DNA from: Streptosporangiaceae bacterium NEAU-GS5
Lineage (GTDB): Bacteria > Actinomycetota > Actinomycetes > Streptosporangiales > Streptosporangiaceae
Reading direction: 5' to 3'
Length of the DNA stretch: 64,000 nucleotides
NCBI GenBank assembly: GCA_017592665.1
Contig: JAGFNW010000013.1
Span: 1-64,000, forward strand
Position numbers and translations under genes: made by a program. Within the stretch, counting starts at the first letter, position 1, and each line of letters begins with the position of its first letter. Below are positions 16,385-25,627 of this stretch, one piece after another. The notes under the pieces are model-generated. The model searched no databases, was not told the DNA's origin, and was given only the letters and a program-made list of their open reading frames with translations.

Positions 16385-17856
16385 CAGATGCGTCTCTGAC
16401 GATCGATCCCGCGTTCTCGATCGGGACCGTCGACCCCCGGCTGTTCGGCTCGTTCGTCGAGCACCTCGGCCGCTGCGTCTACACCGGGATCCACGAGCCG
16501 GGCCATCCGGCCGCCGACGAGAACGGCCTCCGGAACGACGTGCTCGAGCTGGTGCGCGAGCTCGGCGTCACCGTGGTGCGCTATCCCGGAGGCAACTTCG
16601 TCTCCGGGTATCGCTGGGAGGACGGCGTCGGATCCGACCGTCCCGTACGGCTCGATCCGGCGTGGAAGTCGATCGAGACCAACGCGTTCGGCCTCGGCGA
16701 GTTCATGACGTGGGCGAGAAAGGCCGGCGTCGACCCGATGATGGCGGTCAACCTGGGCACGCGGGGCGTGCAGGAAGCCTGCGACCTGTTGGAGTACGCC
16801 AACCATCCGGCCGGCACGACGCTGTCCGACCTGCGGGCCAAGAACGGCGCGGCCGAGCCGTACGGAATCAGGATGTGGTGCCTCGGCAACGAGATGGACG
16901 GTCCGTGGCAGACCGGGCACAAGACGGCGCGCGAGTACGGTCGGCTGGCAGCCGAGACGGCGCGGGCCATGCGGATGATCGACCCCGGGCTGGAGCTGGT
17001 GGCCTGCGGCAGCTCCGGCGCGCAGATGCCCACCTTCGGCGCCTGGGAGGCCACGGTGCTGGAGGAGGCCTACGACCAGGTCGACCACGTCTCGCTGCAC
17101 GCCTACTACGAGCCGCCGGGCGGCGACGTCACGGCCTTCCTGGCGTCGGGCGCGGCCATGGAGGCCTACATCGAGGACGTGGTCGCGACCTGCGACCACG
17201 TCCGGGCCAAGCTCAAGCAGAGCAAGCGGATCAACCTGTCGTTCGACGAGTGGAACGTCTGGTACATGTCGCGCCACCAGAACGACCCGCCCACCGAATG
17301 GGCGCACGCCCCGCGGCTGCTCGAAGACCACTACAACGTGATGGACGCGGTCGTCGTGGGCAGCCTGCTGATCGCGCTGCTGCGGCACGCCGACCGCGTG
17401 CGGATGGCCTGCCAGGCCCAGCTCGTCAACGTGATCGCCCCGATCGTCGCCGAGCCGGGCGGGCCGGCGTGGCGGCAGACCATCTTCCACCCGTTCGCCC
17501 AGGCCGCCCGCTACGGTCGCGGCGAAGTCCTCCGGGTCGAGCCGGTCTCGCCGCCGGCGGGCGAGGTCCCGGCCCTGCAGGCGACAGCCGTACGCGGGGA
17601 CGACGGCACGGTCACGCTCTTCGCCGTCAACCGGTCGCAGACCGACACGCTGGACCTCGCGGCCGACGTGCGGGCGCTCGGAGATGTACGGGTGGCGGAG
17701 TCGTGGGTCCTCACCGACGCCGACCTCGACGCCCGCAACACCGCCGCCGCCCCCGACCGCGTACGGCCCCGCACGACCGACACGGCCACCGTCGACGACG
17801 GCGTCCTCCGCGCGCCCCTCCCACCCGTCTCCTGGAACGTCATCCGGCTGCGCTGA
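16381..17856 (+). CDS. GH51 alpha-L-arabinofuranosidase
   Basis: 491 residues, no signal peptide, so an intracellular enzyme releasing arabinose from imported oligosaccharides. Family hallmarks are FGSFVEHLGRCVYTGIHEPG, VVRYPGGNFVSGYRWEDGVG, WCLGNEMDGPWQ with the acid/base Glu, and NLSFDEWNVWY with the nucleophile Glu. A C-terminal beta-sandwich with VTLFAVNRSQ follows. The frame is open far upstream, but the ATG at 16381 overlaps the permease stop (ATGA) and the homologous region begins there. It ends 9 bases from the stop of the convergent ATPase operon. Confidence 0.93.
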   Translation: MTDASLTIDPAFSIGTVDPRLFGSFVEHLGRCVYTGIHEPGHPAADENGLRNDVLELVRELGVTVVRYPGGNFVSGYRWEDGVGSDRPVRLDPAWKSIETNAFGLGEFMTWARKAGVDPMMAVNLGTRGVQEACDLLEYANHPAGTTLSDLRAKNGAAEPYGIRMWCLGNEMDGPWQTGHKTAREYGRLAAETARAMRMIDPGLELVACGSSGAQMPTFGAWEATVLEEAYDQVDHVSLHAYYEPPGGDVTAFLASGAAMEAYIEDVVATCDHVRAKLKQSKRINLSFDEWNVWYMSRHQNDPPTEWAHAPRLLEDHYNVMDAVVVGSLLIALLRHADRVRMACQAQLVNVIAPIVAEPGGPAWRQTIFHPFAQAARYGRGEVLRVEPVSPPAGEVPALQATAVRGDDGTVTLFAVNRSQTDTLDLAADVRALGDVRVAESWVLTDADLDARNTAAAPDRVRPRTTDTATVDDGVLRAPLPPVSWNVIRLR

Positions 17857-17865
17857 GCCTCGTCC

Positions 17866-20796
17866 CTACATTCGCCGAAGTCGCGACAGAATCCGGCGTA
17901 GCCGGGAAACCGCGTCCAGGTTCTCCCTGGCCGTGCGCTCTCCTCGATCGAGGGCGGCGGCCAGGTCCTTGCGCGCATTACGTGAACCGGTACGGCGGAT
18001 GGATCTGTTCGAGTCCTCGGCCGCGCGCACCGTGGCGCGTGTCGTCTTCAACCGCTGCTCCAACAGAGGTGAACACTCTCGCAGAACTCCCTGGTCTGCC
18101 CGCGCGGTCTCATACGCCTGTGTCAAGGCGTCGAGGCTGTTCCGGCTCGTCTCCAGCCACCGCTCGGTGAGAGGCAGCGTGATGGGAGAACGCCCTGCGG
18201 ACCTCCTATCGGCTTGGGCCAGACGCTGAATCGCGTCCAGATTCGACTGCGCCGTCGCTTCCAATTGGTCCAGGAGAGATCGGAAAATCAGGAGCGCGTC
18301 GGAGCCGGACACCATGTAGTTCTGCGCGGCATCCGTTGCCCTGGTGAATCGCTCGACAGCATCGCTGCCGGAATCCTCGGCCAGCGCGGTGACCGCGAGA
18401 TCGCGAATCGACGGTGCCACGGTCCCGATTTCTACGGCCAGATCGCGGAGCAGGCTCGGGGCCTTGGTCAGTAATCGCTTCGGCGTCGCCTCGGCCAGTG
18501 CGGCCGTCTCATCCGTCAGCTCCTGGACGTGCCGCTCGTCTCGGCGATCCGAATGCCGTGCGATGCGCAGCATGCTCGTCAGCACCACGAGCTCTTGGAT
18601 TCTCACGTCGTCGTCGACTCCAGGATCACGGGCCCGGCGCCGGCGATCCACGTCGGCGAGTTGGCTGAGCAGTGACATGGCTTGACCCCATTGACCGATC
18701 CGTTCCCGGATCCGCGCTTCGCTGGAGATCAGTTCGCGCGCCGTGTCAAGGGAGCCGCGGCTGATCGCGCGTTCGCGTTCCCGCACGACGAGCTCGAGCG
18801 CTTCGGGCAGGCGATCGAGGCGTTCGAGGACCTCGACCTCCTGAACGGGCAGCAGCGAACGCTCGCCCTCCCCGCGGCGCTCCCGCAGCAGCTGCAGGGC
18901 TTCGTCTAGTTGATCCCGCGCGATTCGGGCCTCGACCTGCGGCCGGGCCGTATGGCGCCACTCGTGATCCTCGGCCGTCGCACGGATGTGAGGATCGACA
19001 CGCAGCCCGCGCACTTTGGTCGTCAGGTAGAGCTGAGACCGCGGAGGCAGCTCATCGATCACCGATGCCAGCTCCGGACCCGCCGAGGGGGACCATCGCC
19101 CGTCCAGCACCGGCCATTCCTGCTTGAGCATGAGCCGGTGATAGAGCTCCTCACGCCGCCCTACGAATTCGGAGATTCCCTCCTCCCGTCCGTCGGCGTA
19201 GAACCGCACCGCTCCCTCATGAATCGCGCGCGACGTTCCCGGCTTGTCACGCTGGATGGACGCGAGCATGAGCGCGCGGACGTCCTGCCGGTGCACAAGC
19301 GCGCCGTCGCCGTCTTCAGACGGCCCGCAGAGCGTCGCCTCACGCCGCAATCCTTCAAAGACCGCCCGAGCCTCCTCCTCGTCCAGCGGCGCGATTCCGC
19401 ACGGCTCCGCGAGCACCTGGCGAATGATCTGCGGTGTGATCCGGCGCACGATCAGCCCTGGATGGGCGATGGCTCGGACGCGTGGATCCGGAATGTGCTC
19501 GAGCAGCCGCGAATAGAGCTGGCCCTGCACATTGCCTTCGGCCACGCGAAGCATGCGGGCGGGCTCGTCTCCGACGCGCTCGAGCACGCCCGCTGCCAGG
19601 TGCAGGCTGAGGGGATTGCCCCCGACGAGCTGTACGACCTCACGAAGCAACGGCTCGTCGGTGCCCGGGAGCAGCTGACGCAGGAGGCGGAGCGCGTCGG
19701 TGTCGTCCAGCCCCGTCAGCCGGAATGGGGGCCGCGTGCGAATCGCATCGCTTTGCGGGAGGGTGCGACCCGCGATGACAGCGCGTACCTTTGGCTCCGC
19801 CGTGATGAGCTCGCCCAGGAACGTGAGCATCTCGACTTCGATGCTGATCTCCCGTCGCCCCATTTCCTCGAAGGTGTCCAGGAGCAGAACGAGTCGCCGG
19901 AACGGCCCCACCAACTCCGACAGCTTCGCCATGAGTTCCCGAGGCACCTGGGCATATCGCTGTGAGGCGCGGGAGGCGATGTCGCCGTAGCTCCCGGCCC
20001 GTCTGTCCGACTCGGCTCGCCAGCGCAGAGACGTCGCGTCGATGTGTAGCTCAGGTCGCTGTATGCCGACCTGCCGGACGATCTCATCGAAAAGGGAGAA
20101 GGGGCCCCCGTCGACCAGCCAGCCGCGATCGTAGTTGATGTAAACGACGAGGTCGTGGCCTGCCCATGGGTCGGTGAGCAGACGGCCGAGCACGGTGGAC
20201 TTTCCGCTGCCGCCCACTCCACGAATGACGAACGGACGCGCACCTGACTCGGGGTCGGCCGCGTCGTCGATGAAGGCGCGGAGACCCGTCAGGAGATCCT
20301 CGCGTCCGACGAAGCCGCGTGCCAGTAGCCGTTCGAGTGGTTCGACGAACGCGGTCCACTCCACCCTCGCCTGCACCTGGCGCACGGCGGGGAGGTCTAC
20401 GTCATCACCGAACCATCGCCTGAGTTGCAGCACGCTGTCGAGCGCGGGGCGGCTCAGCTGGTCCAGGGGAGGAAGCGATCCTCTCAAGAACTGCTCGAGT
20501 GTGGTCTGCAGCGGCTCGTGCGGCCGTACTGCGATGCTGTCGAGCACGCCCAGGAGTGTTGCGCGGGTTTCGCCGCGGAAGACGCGAACGCGCATGTCGT
20601 CCCGCAACCGCCAGCTCGGCGTTCCGCCGGAATCGATGACCCGCTCGCAGGAGGATGCGAGGAACTCCGCGACGTGATCGACCAGGTCGGGGTCGTCCTC
20701 GCTCAGCTCCGGCTCGATCCACTCGATGTCGAAGACCGACAACACCGCTGCCCGCAGGAGGCGGCCGGAGTCGGCGGGAGCTCCCTCGGCCTTCAT
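17866..20796 (-). CDS. large STAND-type P-loop ATPase, last gene of a conflict-system operon
   Basis: 976 residues. Residues 1-160 are an uncharacterised helical region. GFVGREDLL precedes the NTPase: Walker A GVGGSGKST at 193-201, Walker B LVLLLDTFEEMG at 302-313 (Asp307), an Arg-rich sensor region (AGRTLPQSD), and GGNPLS at 392-397, the GxP motif of STAND/NB-ARC proteins. From about 470 on it is helical solenoid and Arg-rich coiled coil, probably the sensor or interaction part. No signal peptide or membrane segment. ATG at 20796 overlaps the upstream stop (ATGA). The frame is open to 21324, but that extension lies over the preceding gene. Fourth gene with the EAD-trypsin protease. Likely a nucleotide-dependent switch. 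Confidence 0.8.
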   Translation of the reverse strand: MKAEGAPADSGRLLRAAVLSVFDIEWIEPELSEDDPDLVDHVAEFLASSCERVIDSGGTPSWRLRDDMRVRVFRGETRATLLGVLDSIAVRPHEPLQTTLEQFLRGSLPPLDQLSRPALDSVLQLRRWFGDDVDLPAVRQVQARVEWTAFVEPLERLLARGFVGREDLLTGLRAFIDDAADPESGARPFVIRGVGGSGKSTVLGRLLTDPWAGHDLVVYINYDRGWLVDGGPFSLFDEIVRQVGIQRPELHIDATSLRWRAESDRRAGSYGDIASRASQRYAQVPRELMAKLSELVGPFRRLVLLLDTFEEMGRREISIEVEMLTFLGELITAEPKVRAVIAGRTLPQSDAIRTRPPFRLTGLDDTDALRLLRQLLPGTDEPLLREVVQLVGGNPLSLHLAAGVLERVGDEPARMLRVAEGNVQGQLYSRLLEHIPDPRVRAIAHPGLIVRRITPQIIRQVLAEPCGIAPLDEEEARAVFEGLRREATLCGPSEDGDGALVHRQDVRALMLASIQRDKPGTSRAIHEGAVRFYADGREEGISEFVGRREELYHRLMLKQEWPVLDGRWSPSAGPELASVIDELPPRSQLYLTTKVRGLRVDPHIRATAEDHEWRHTARPQVEARIARDQLDEALQLLRERRGEGERSLLPVQEVEVLERLDRLPEALELVVRERERAISRGSLDTARELISSEARIRERIGQWGQAMSLLSQLADVDRRRRARDPGVDDDVRIQELVVLTSMLRIARHSDRRDERHVQELTDETAALAEATPKRLLTKAPSLLRDLAVEIGTVAPSIRDLAVTALAEDSGSDAVERFTRATDAAQNYMVSGSDALLIFRSLLDQLEATAQSNLDAIQRLAQADRRSAGRSPITLPLTERWLETSRNSLDALTQAYETARADQGVLRECSPLLEQRLKTTRATVRAAEDSNRSIRRTGSRNARKDLAAALDRGERTARENLDAVSRLRRILSRLRRM

Positions 20797-21872
20797 ACCT
20801 TTGTCACCCAATGCGTTCTGACCAGCTCGATCACATTCGCCTCGATCTGATTCATCAGGGGCGGTCCGGGGTCGGCGGCCAACGTCGTGGTGGCCAGCAG
20901 GTCGAGCTCCGCGGGTGTCACATCGAGTCCGAGGTGGACGGCCACATCGGACAGGAACGTGCGGACAAGGGCGAGATCGATTTGTGGTATCTCCTCCTGC
21001 TTGACGCTGGGACCGACATTCAGGCCCGTCATGTCGAGCCCGGTCACGATCAATCGCGTACGGGGCAACTCGCCTTCGTCGACCAGTTGGATCAGCCTCT
21101 TGGCGAGATCGTGAGCGGAATCGTCGACTCCGGGGCGATCCAAACCATCGAGGACGATCCAGCGTGTGACACCGTCTTGCGGATACTCGCCGACCAGTAT
21201 GTCGAGAATCTTCCGCACCAGCGTCACCGGCTGTTCGCCGCTGTTCGCCAGGCCGATGTCCAGCCCCAGCAGCTTCCTGGCTATGGAGAGCCCCAGGTCC
21301 ACTCCGGTGACACTCCCCATCCACGTATGAGTGGTCACCCGGGCGAATCGATGCGCGCCGATCAGCTCTCCGGCGTCCCGCAGGTGCTCTACAAGAAACC
21401 AGCTGTGCGACTTGCCGGATTTCTCGGGCCCCCGGATCACAAGGATGCGATAGTCCTCATCAGCGAGGGCCCGTAAACCATTGCGCAGTCCCGCGCGATC
21501 GATCATGGCCCGGGAGGCCCGCGGGCCTACGAACTGGGACATATACGGATCGTTGTGCTGATACCAATGACGCGTCGCGTTTCCGGGCCTCGAGATCTCG
21601 CGCATTCGGTTGTGGAGTTGTGCGGCGAACGCGGGCTTGTCCCGGGAGATATTCCGCACGAGCTGTTCGAGCAATCCCTTGCCTGCGGCGTCGGGCACCG
21701 CCTCCAGCCACGTGAGCTTGACGCTTCTGTCCGCGTACTCCGCGGGTGGCAGACCGACGTCATTCAGGTAGGCCTCCGCCTCGGCCCGTATGTACACGAG
21801 CCGGCTGAGTAGATCGACGACTGCTTGCGTGCGGGCGTCGCCGGAATCTGTGAGCTCGTTCAGAAACTGCAT
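20793..21872 (-). CDS. P-loop ATPase with N-terminal EAD-like helical domain
   Basis: 359 residues. Residues 1-95 form a small helical domain (VVDLLSRLVYIRAEAEAYLN, then KGLLEQLVRNISRD) of the size and pattern of effector-associated domains. A P-loop NTPase follows, with Walker A GPEKSGKS at 148-155 and Walker B WIVLDGLD at 238-245. The protein ends at an ATGA overlap with the larger ATPase. The start, ATG at 21872, overlaps the protease stop. In described conflict systems, EADs mediate like-with-like docking between the protease/effector and its NTPase, so this protein is the probable direct partner of the EAD-trypsin. The EAD assignment here is weaker than for the protease. Confidence 0.75.
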   Translation of the reverse strand: MQFLNELTDSGDARTQAVVDLLSRLVYIRAEAEAYLNDVGLPPAEYADRSVKLTWLEAVPDAAGKGLLEQLVRNISRDKPAFAAQLHNRMREISRPGNATRHWYQHNDPYMSQFVGPRASRAMIDRAGLRNGLRALADEDYRILVIRGPEKSGKSHSWFLVEHLRDAGELIGAHRFARVTTHTWMGSVTGVDLGLSIARKLLGLDIGLANSGEQPVTLVRKILDILVGEYPQDGVTRWIVLDGLDRPGVDDSAHDLAKRLIQLVDEGELPRTRLIVTGLDMTGLNVGPSVKQEEIPQIDLALVRTFLSDVAVHLGLDVTPAELDLLATTTLAADPGPPLMNQIEANVIELVRTHWVTKV

Positions 21873-22951
21873 CAGGGCGTGCTCACCTCGATGCCACGGC
21901 TGCTGAGCCCAGCGAGGACCCGCTCGATCCGCCGCCCCTGGTTTCGGTAGGCCACGCCTTCTCCTTCCGGAGCCGTCACCCATCGGTGGTGCAGGCCGAC
22001 CACCCGCCAATTACTGTCGAACACCGGCGCTCCGGACGATCCTGTCCTTGTGTCCGTCCAGTACTGCAGAACGTCGTCGTCCACATGCCGGACCAGATTG
22101 TGGCTCAGGCCGATCTTCTTCGGTCCGCCCTCGGGGTGCTGGATGATGAAGACGTAGTCCTCACGGCGCGGCGGCGCCGCGCCGTGCAGATCCAATACCG
22201 CGCTGGTGGGCGGAGGCGGAATCTTCGTCCGGACGATCGCCCAGTCATGCTCGCGCCCCCCGTCGATGGTGGACGCATCGCACGGAACGACGCTCATTTG
22301 GCGGCTGACGCCTTCGGGGTCCAGCTCATAGTCGAACCAGGCCTCCACCCCGCTCGCGGGACGATCACCGGCCTCCCAGTCATATAGCGCGTGGTGGTTG
22401 GTAAGCAGGAGATCGGGCGCGACAAGCGAGGCCGTGGCATGACTGCGCTTTGCTCCGAACGTGGCCGTGATGCGGCAGATCGACCGGCTGCGCTCGAGCC
22501 CCGTGGCGAGGAACGCGATTCCCAGCAAAGTGTCGAAATCGGAAACGATGCGACGCTCCGCGCCGAATCCTCTCCAGCCCGCGCCTTTGGGGTCGGACAG
22601 CTGATCTGGCAAGCCCGTGCCGGGTGCGAGGACCGGCTGCGGACCCAGGAGCTCATCGATCCGGACACCGAGGGTCGGCTGCGTCTGCCGGACGACCTCG
22701 AGCAGCGACTCGATCCGCTCCTGCGCGCGAGCCTCCGTCAGGACGCTGCGCCACTGCATCAACGCGCTTCCCCCGAAGTCGATGGCGCCTGGGTTGAGGC
22801 CCGTGCCGAGTACGACATCCTCCAGCTCGCGGGTGCGGTAGATCGACTGGGCGAGAAGGTCGCGCAGCGCCCGTAGCTCCGGCCGCGCGAAATCGAGGGG
22901 ATAGTCGGCGAAAACGCTGCGCACTGTCGCTCCCGGCGAAAGGTCGGTCAA
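21872..22951 (-). CDS. trypsin-like serine protease with N-terminal EAD1-type domain
   Basis: 359 residues. Residues ~25-95 fit an effector-associated domain of EAD1 type: LRDLLAQSIYRTRELEDVVL, then LNPGAIDFGGSALMQWRSVL and ERIESLLEVVRQ. From about 155 a chymotrypsin-fold domain has an intact triad: His187 (LLTNHHAL), Asp236 (EHDWAIV) and Ser306 (GSSGAPVF). No signal peptide, so it acts in the cytosol and cleaves an unknown target. Starts at TTG 22951 overlapping the stop of the small membrane protein. In published conflict systems such proteases are terminal effectors or cascade activators next to STAND NTPases, as here. Confidence 0.85.
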   Translation of the reverse strand: MTDLSPGATVRSVFADYPLDFARPELRALRDLLAQSIYRTRELEDVVLGTGLNPGAIDFGGSALMQWRSVLTEARAQERIESLLEVVRQTQPTLGVRIDELLGPQPVLAPGTGLPDQLSDPKGAGWRGFGAERRIVSDFDTLLGIAFLATGLERSRSICRITATFGAKRSHATASLVAPDLLLTNHHALYDWEAGDRPASGVEAWFDYELDPEGVSRQMSVVPCDASTIDGGREHDWAIVRTKIPPPPTSAVLDLHGAAPPRREDYVFIIQHPEGGPKKIGLSHNLVRHVDDDVLQYWTDTRTGSSGAPVFDSNWRVVGLHHRWVTAPEGEGVAYRNQGRRIERVLAGLSSRGIEVSTP

Positions 22952-23202
22952 GACGGCTTGTCACTGGTGATCACGGCCACCAGGCCGCCTACGATGGTCC
23001 CTATGACCACCGGCAGGGCGTCCGGCACCGGCCTGTTGAGCGCCGTAATGAGAATCCACCCGAGGATCAGAAGGATCAGCGCGATCCCCAGGATGTAAAA
23101 GACGAGCGTGTAGAGGCCCCGATTCAGTTTCGTTATCCGGGGAAGCGCTTCATTGCCGCCATCTCCTCCCGAATTCGGAATTTCCGCACGAGATAACGAC
23201 AT
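22948..23202 (-). CDS. small membrane protein leading the protease/ATPase operon
   Basis: 84 residues: a polar N-terminal ~25 residues, then two hydrophobic segments, LYTLVFYILGIALILLILGW and, after ITALNRPVPDA, LPVVIGTIVGGLVAVI, ending SDKPS. No known domain. Its stop overlaps the protease start (TTGA). It could anchor the complex or act as the membrane-directed effector. Neither is shown by the sequence. The operon promoter must lie in the ~67 bases up to the LuxR gene stop or within that gene. Confidence 0.7.
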   Translation of the reverse strand: MSLSRAEIPNSGGDGGNEALPRITKLNRGLYTLVFYILGIALILLILGWILITALNRPVPDALPVVIGTIVGGLVAVITSDKPS

Positions 23203-23269
23203 ACCGATCTCCCCGTGGGCGTCGAGAACTGTGGACTGAGCTTAATATACATATGTACGCCGATTGATC

Positions 23270-25627
23270 TTATTGCCTTGAGCGAGGAGTCCGGCCCGCC
23301 TGGTCCAGAAATTTGGCCAGTGTGACGCGAGAGCAGATGCCGAGGCGGCGATAGGCCTGACTGATGTGGTATTCGACGGTCTTCTCACTGAGAACGAGCT
23401 CGCGTGCTATCTGGCCGTTGGTCATGCCCCGGGCGACGAGCCGCGCGACCGCATACTGGCGAGGCGTCAGTCCATGAAATTGGCGGCGTCTCTGGCAGGC
23501 GGTGAGTTCAGTGGCGCACCGTTCGCCGTATGGCAGGGCCCCGAGATCGTCGAAGACGCGCTGGGCGGCTCGCAGCACTTCGGCGGCGGCCATCCGATGG
23601 CCCGCGCGGCGCAGGAGGGAACCATACGCCAGCCAGATCTTGGCCTGTTCGAAGGGCTCTTCGCTGTGGGCGCTCTCGAGTGCTTCACGGGGGGCGGGGG
23701 AAAGCAGGGCGCTCCCGTACGGCCCGGCCCCCCATTCCGCCGCCACGGCGTGCGCCGCTGGAGCGCGGCCAATGGCCATGTGGGCTTCTATCAGGAGATC
23801 CGGCCAGGCCACCGGCCCAGGCGCGCGGACGTCGGCGAGGGCTTCGATCACCTCGTGATGCAGGTTCCTGACCGCGGCGAGATGCGCGGCCGCGCAGGCG
23901 GGGCCGGCGAATGGGCTCGCGCGCCGCGCGAGGCGGCGCGACTGGGTCACGTGGTGCTCCGCCCGCGCCCACTCGCCGCGCGCCGCGGGCACCAGCGACG
24001 CCACCGCGTGAGCGTGGGCCGCCGGCCAGCTCGGGCCGATCTCATCGGCGAAGGCCACGGCGACCTGCGCCGCCGCCGTGGCCTCTGCCCATTCGCCTCG
24101 TCGATGGCAGGCCATGGCCCGTGATGCTGCTTGGAGCAACTGCCCGGGCGGTGTCCGCCCGTGACGCATGAGCAGGAGGTACTTGTCGGGGTCGGTGTCG
24201 CAGCCGAGTTCGAGATGCTCGCCGATTCTGGCCCGCAGATCCGGATCCGCGCAGCCGGCCAGGGCGTCCGTGAGGCAGGTGCGTGCGTCGTCCATCTGCC
24301 CCATGAAGTGGGCGAGCATTCCACGAGCGAACGGCCGGTGCCCACGTGGGATGGTGCGCAGCAGGTCGCGTGCCTCCTTGAGCCGCCCGTCGAATACCAA
24401 GGCCTCCACGGCGTACACCCCGTATTCCGGGCTCACCTTCGCCGCACGGCACAGCAGGGACGCGGCTGTGGCCCAGGCCCCGTCGTCCGCGGCGCGCATG
24501 CCCGCCTTGGCGATCTCGGTGACCGGCACGCCGCCGCGAACCGGCAGGGCGCTGAGCCGATGAAGCATCCGTTCGGCGTCGTCGGTGACCGACTCGGCGA
24601 CCGCCGCGTGCAGGCGCGCCACCTCCGACGGACCGAGATCGCGATAGACGGCCCGGCCCATCAACGGGTCGGCGAAGCGCACCATCGCACCCCGCGCCGT
24701 CATCCGGACGCGCAGCAGTCCTGCATCGGCCCCTTCGTGCAGCGCGCCCAGCAGCCTTTCGTAGTCGCGCAAATCGGCACTGCGATCGTCGCGGAAGTCG
24801 TAGACGTCGCAGAATCCGCCCAGCATGTCGAGTGATACGTCGTCGGTGTGCACGGTGAACACCGATACGGCCTTGGCCAGCATGCGTGCCGCGGATGTCG
24901 CGGCGAGCATGGAGCCGACGGCCTCCACCGCCGGTCCAGGCGGGACCGGAAGGGCGGACCACGGATCGCTGAGCTCGTCGGGACTGGCCTGGACGAGCAC
25001 CTGCTGCGCGTAACGGGGGTTGCCGTCCGTGTGCTCGCGCAACCGTCTGGCGGAGTATTCGGTGAGCTGGGCCGGAAAAGCGCGGAGAAGGTCGCCGGCC
25101 GGCAGCCCTGCCAGCGCGAGGCGAAGGAACGTCAGACGGCGAAGTTCCGCCGGGCCTTGGTCGTCCCGACCGGCGAGCAGGACCAGAATCCGCTCGTGTG
25201 CCAGGCTTCGCAACGCGAAGCAGAGGGCGGCCGCAGATGTGTGATCAATCCACTGGGCTTCGTCCACGACAAGGACCAACGCGCCGGTCGCCAGCCGGTC
25301 GGACAAATAGCCGAGCAGGTCGTCGCCGGTGCCGGACGGGCGGTGGTGAACCGGATGCCCGGCGAGCCGGGAGAGGATTGCGGGCGTCGGCGCCCATTCA
25401 TCCTGGGCGCAGTCGAGGTACAGCGTCTGCACTGATTCGTCGAGGGATCTCACGAATTTCCGCAGGAGTGCGGTCTTGCCGATTCCGGCCGGCCCATGTA
25501 TCAAAACCAGCCGGGCTTCTCTGTTCACTACATGAGTGAACTCGGCGGCAAGCCGGTCCAACTCGCGCTCTCTGCCGACGAACGGCGGCAGGGATTCACC
25601 GAGCAAACGATCACCCATACCAGGCAT
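23270..25627 (-). CDS. LuxR-family regulator with AAA ATPase domain (LAL type)
   Basis: 785 residues. An N-terminal ATPase follows PPFVGRERELDRL: Walker A HGPAGIGKTALL near residue 45, Walker B LVLVVDEAQWIDH near 120. A helical/TPR-like middle follows, with a C-terminal GerE/LuxR helix-turn-helix LTPRQYAVARLVARGMTNGQ, then IARELVLSEKTVEYHISQAY. ATG at 25627 is preceded by GAAGGGGAA. The frame is open to 25804 but would collide with the divergent SARP gene. Divergent from that regulator, so the two may cross-regulate. It lies upstream of the protease/ATPase operon on the same strand and could read through into it. Confidence 0.9.
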   Translation of the reverse strand: MPGMGDRLLGESLPPFVGRERELDRLAAEFTHVVNREARLVLIHGPAGIGKTALLRKFVRSLDESVQTLYLDCAQDEWAPTPAILSRLAGHPVHHRPSGTGDDLLGYLSDRLATGALVLVVDEAQWIDHTSAAALCFALRSLAHERILVLLAGRDDQGPAELRRLTFLRLALAGLPAGDLLRAFPAQLTEYSARRLREHTDGNPRYAQQVLVQASPDELSDPWSALPVPPGPAVEAVGSMLAATSAARMLAKAVSVFTVHTDDVSLDMLGGFCDVYDFRDDRSADLRDYERLLGALHEGADAGLLRVRMTARGAMVRFADPLMGRAVYRDLGPSEVARLHAAVAESVTDDAERMLHRLSALPVRGGVPVTEIAKAGMRAADDGAWATAASLLCRAAKVSPEYGVYAVEALVFDGRLKEARDLLRTIPRGHRPFARGMLAHFMGQMDDARTCLTDALAGCADPDLRARIGEHLELGCDTDPDKYLLLMRHGRTPPGQLLQAASRAMACHRRGEWAEATAAAQVAVAFADEIGPSWPAAHAHAVASLVPAARGEWARAEHHVTQSRRLARRASPFAGPACAAAHLAAVRNLHHEVIEALADVRAPGPVAWPDLLIEAHMAIGRAPAAHAVAAEWGAGPYGSALLSPAPREALESAHSEEPFEQAKIWLAYGSLLRRAGHRMAAAEVLRAAQRVFDDLGALPYGERCATELTACQRRRQFHGLTPRQYAVARLVARGMTNGQIARELVLSEKTVEYHISQAYRRLGICSRVTLAKFLDQAGRTPRSRQ

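Noticed and set aside
20797-21324. N-terminal extension of the large STAND ATPase
   Set aside because: It runs over the preceding ATPase gene. The ATG at 20796 sits in a 4-base overlap as at the other junctions of the operon.
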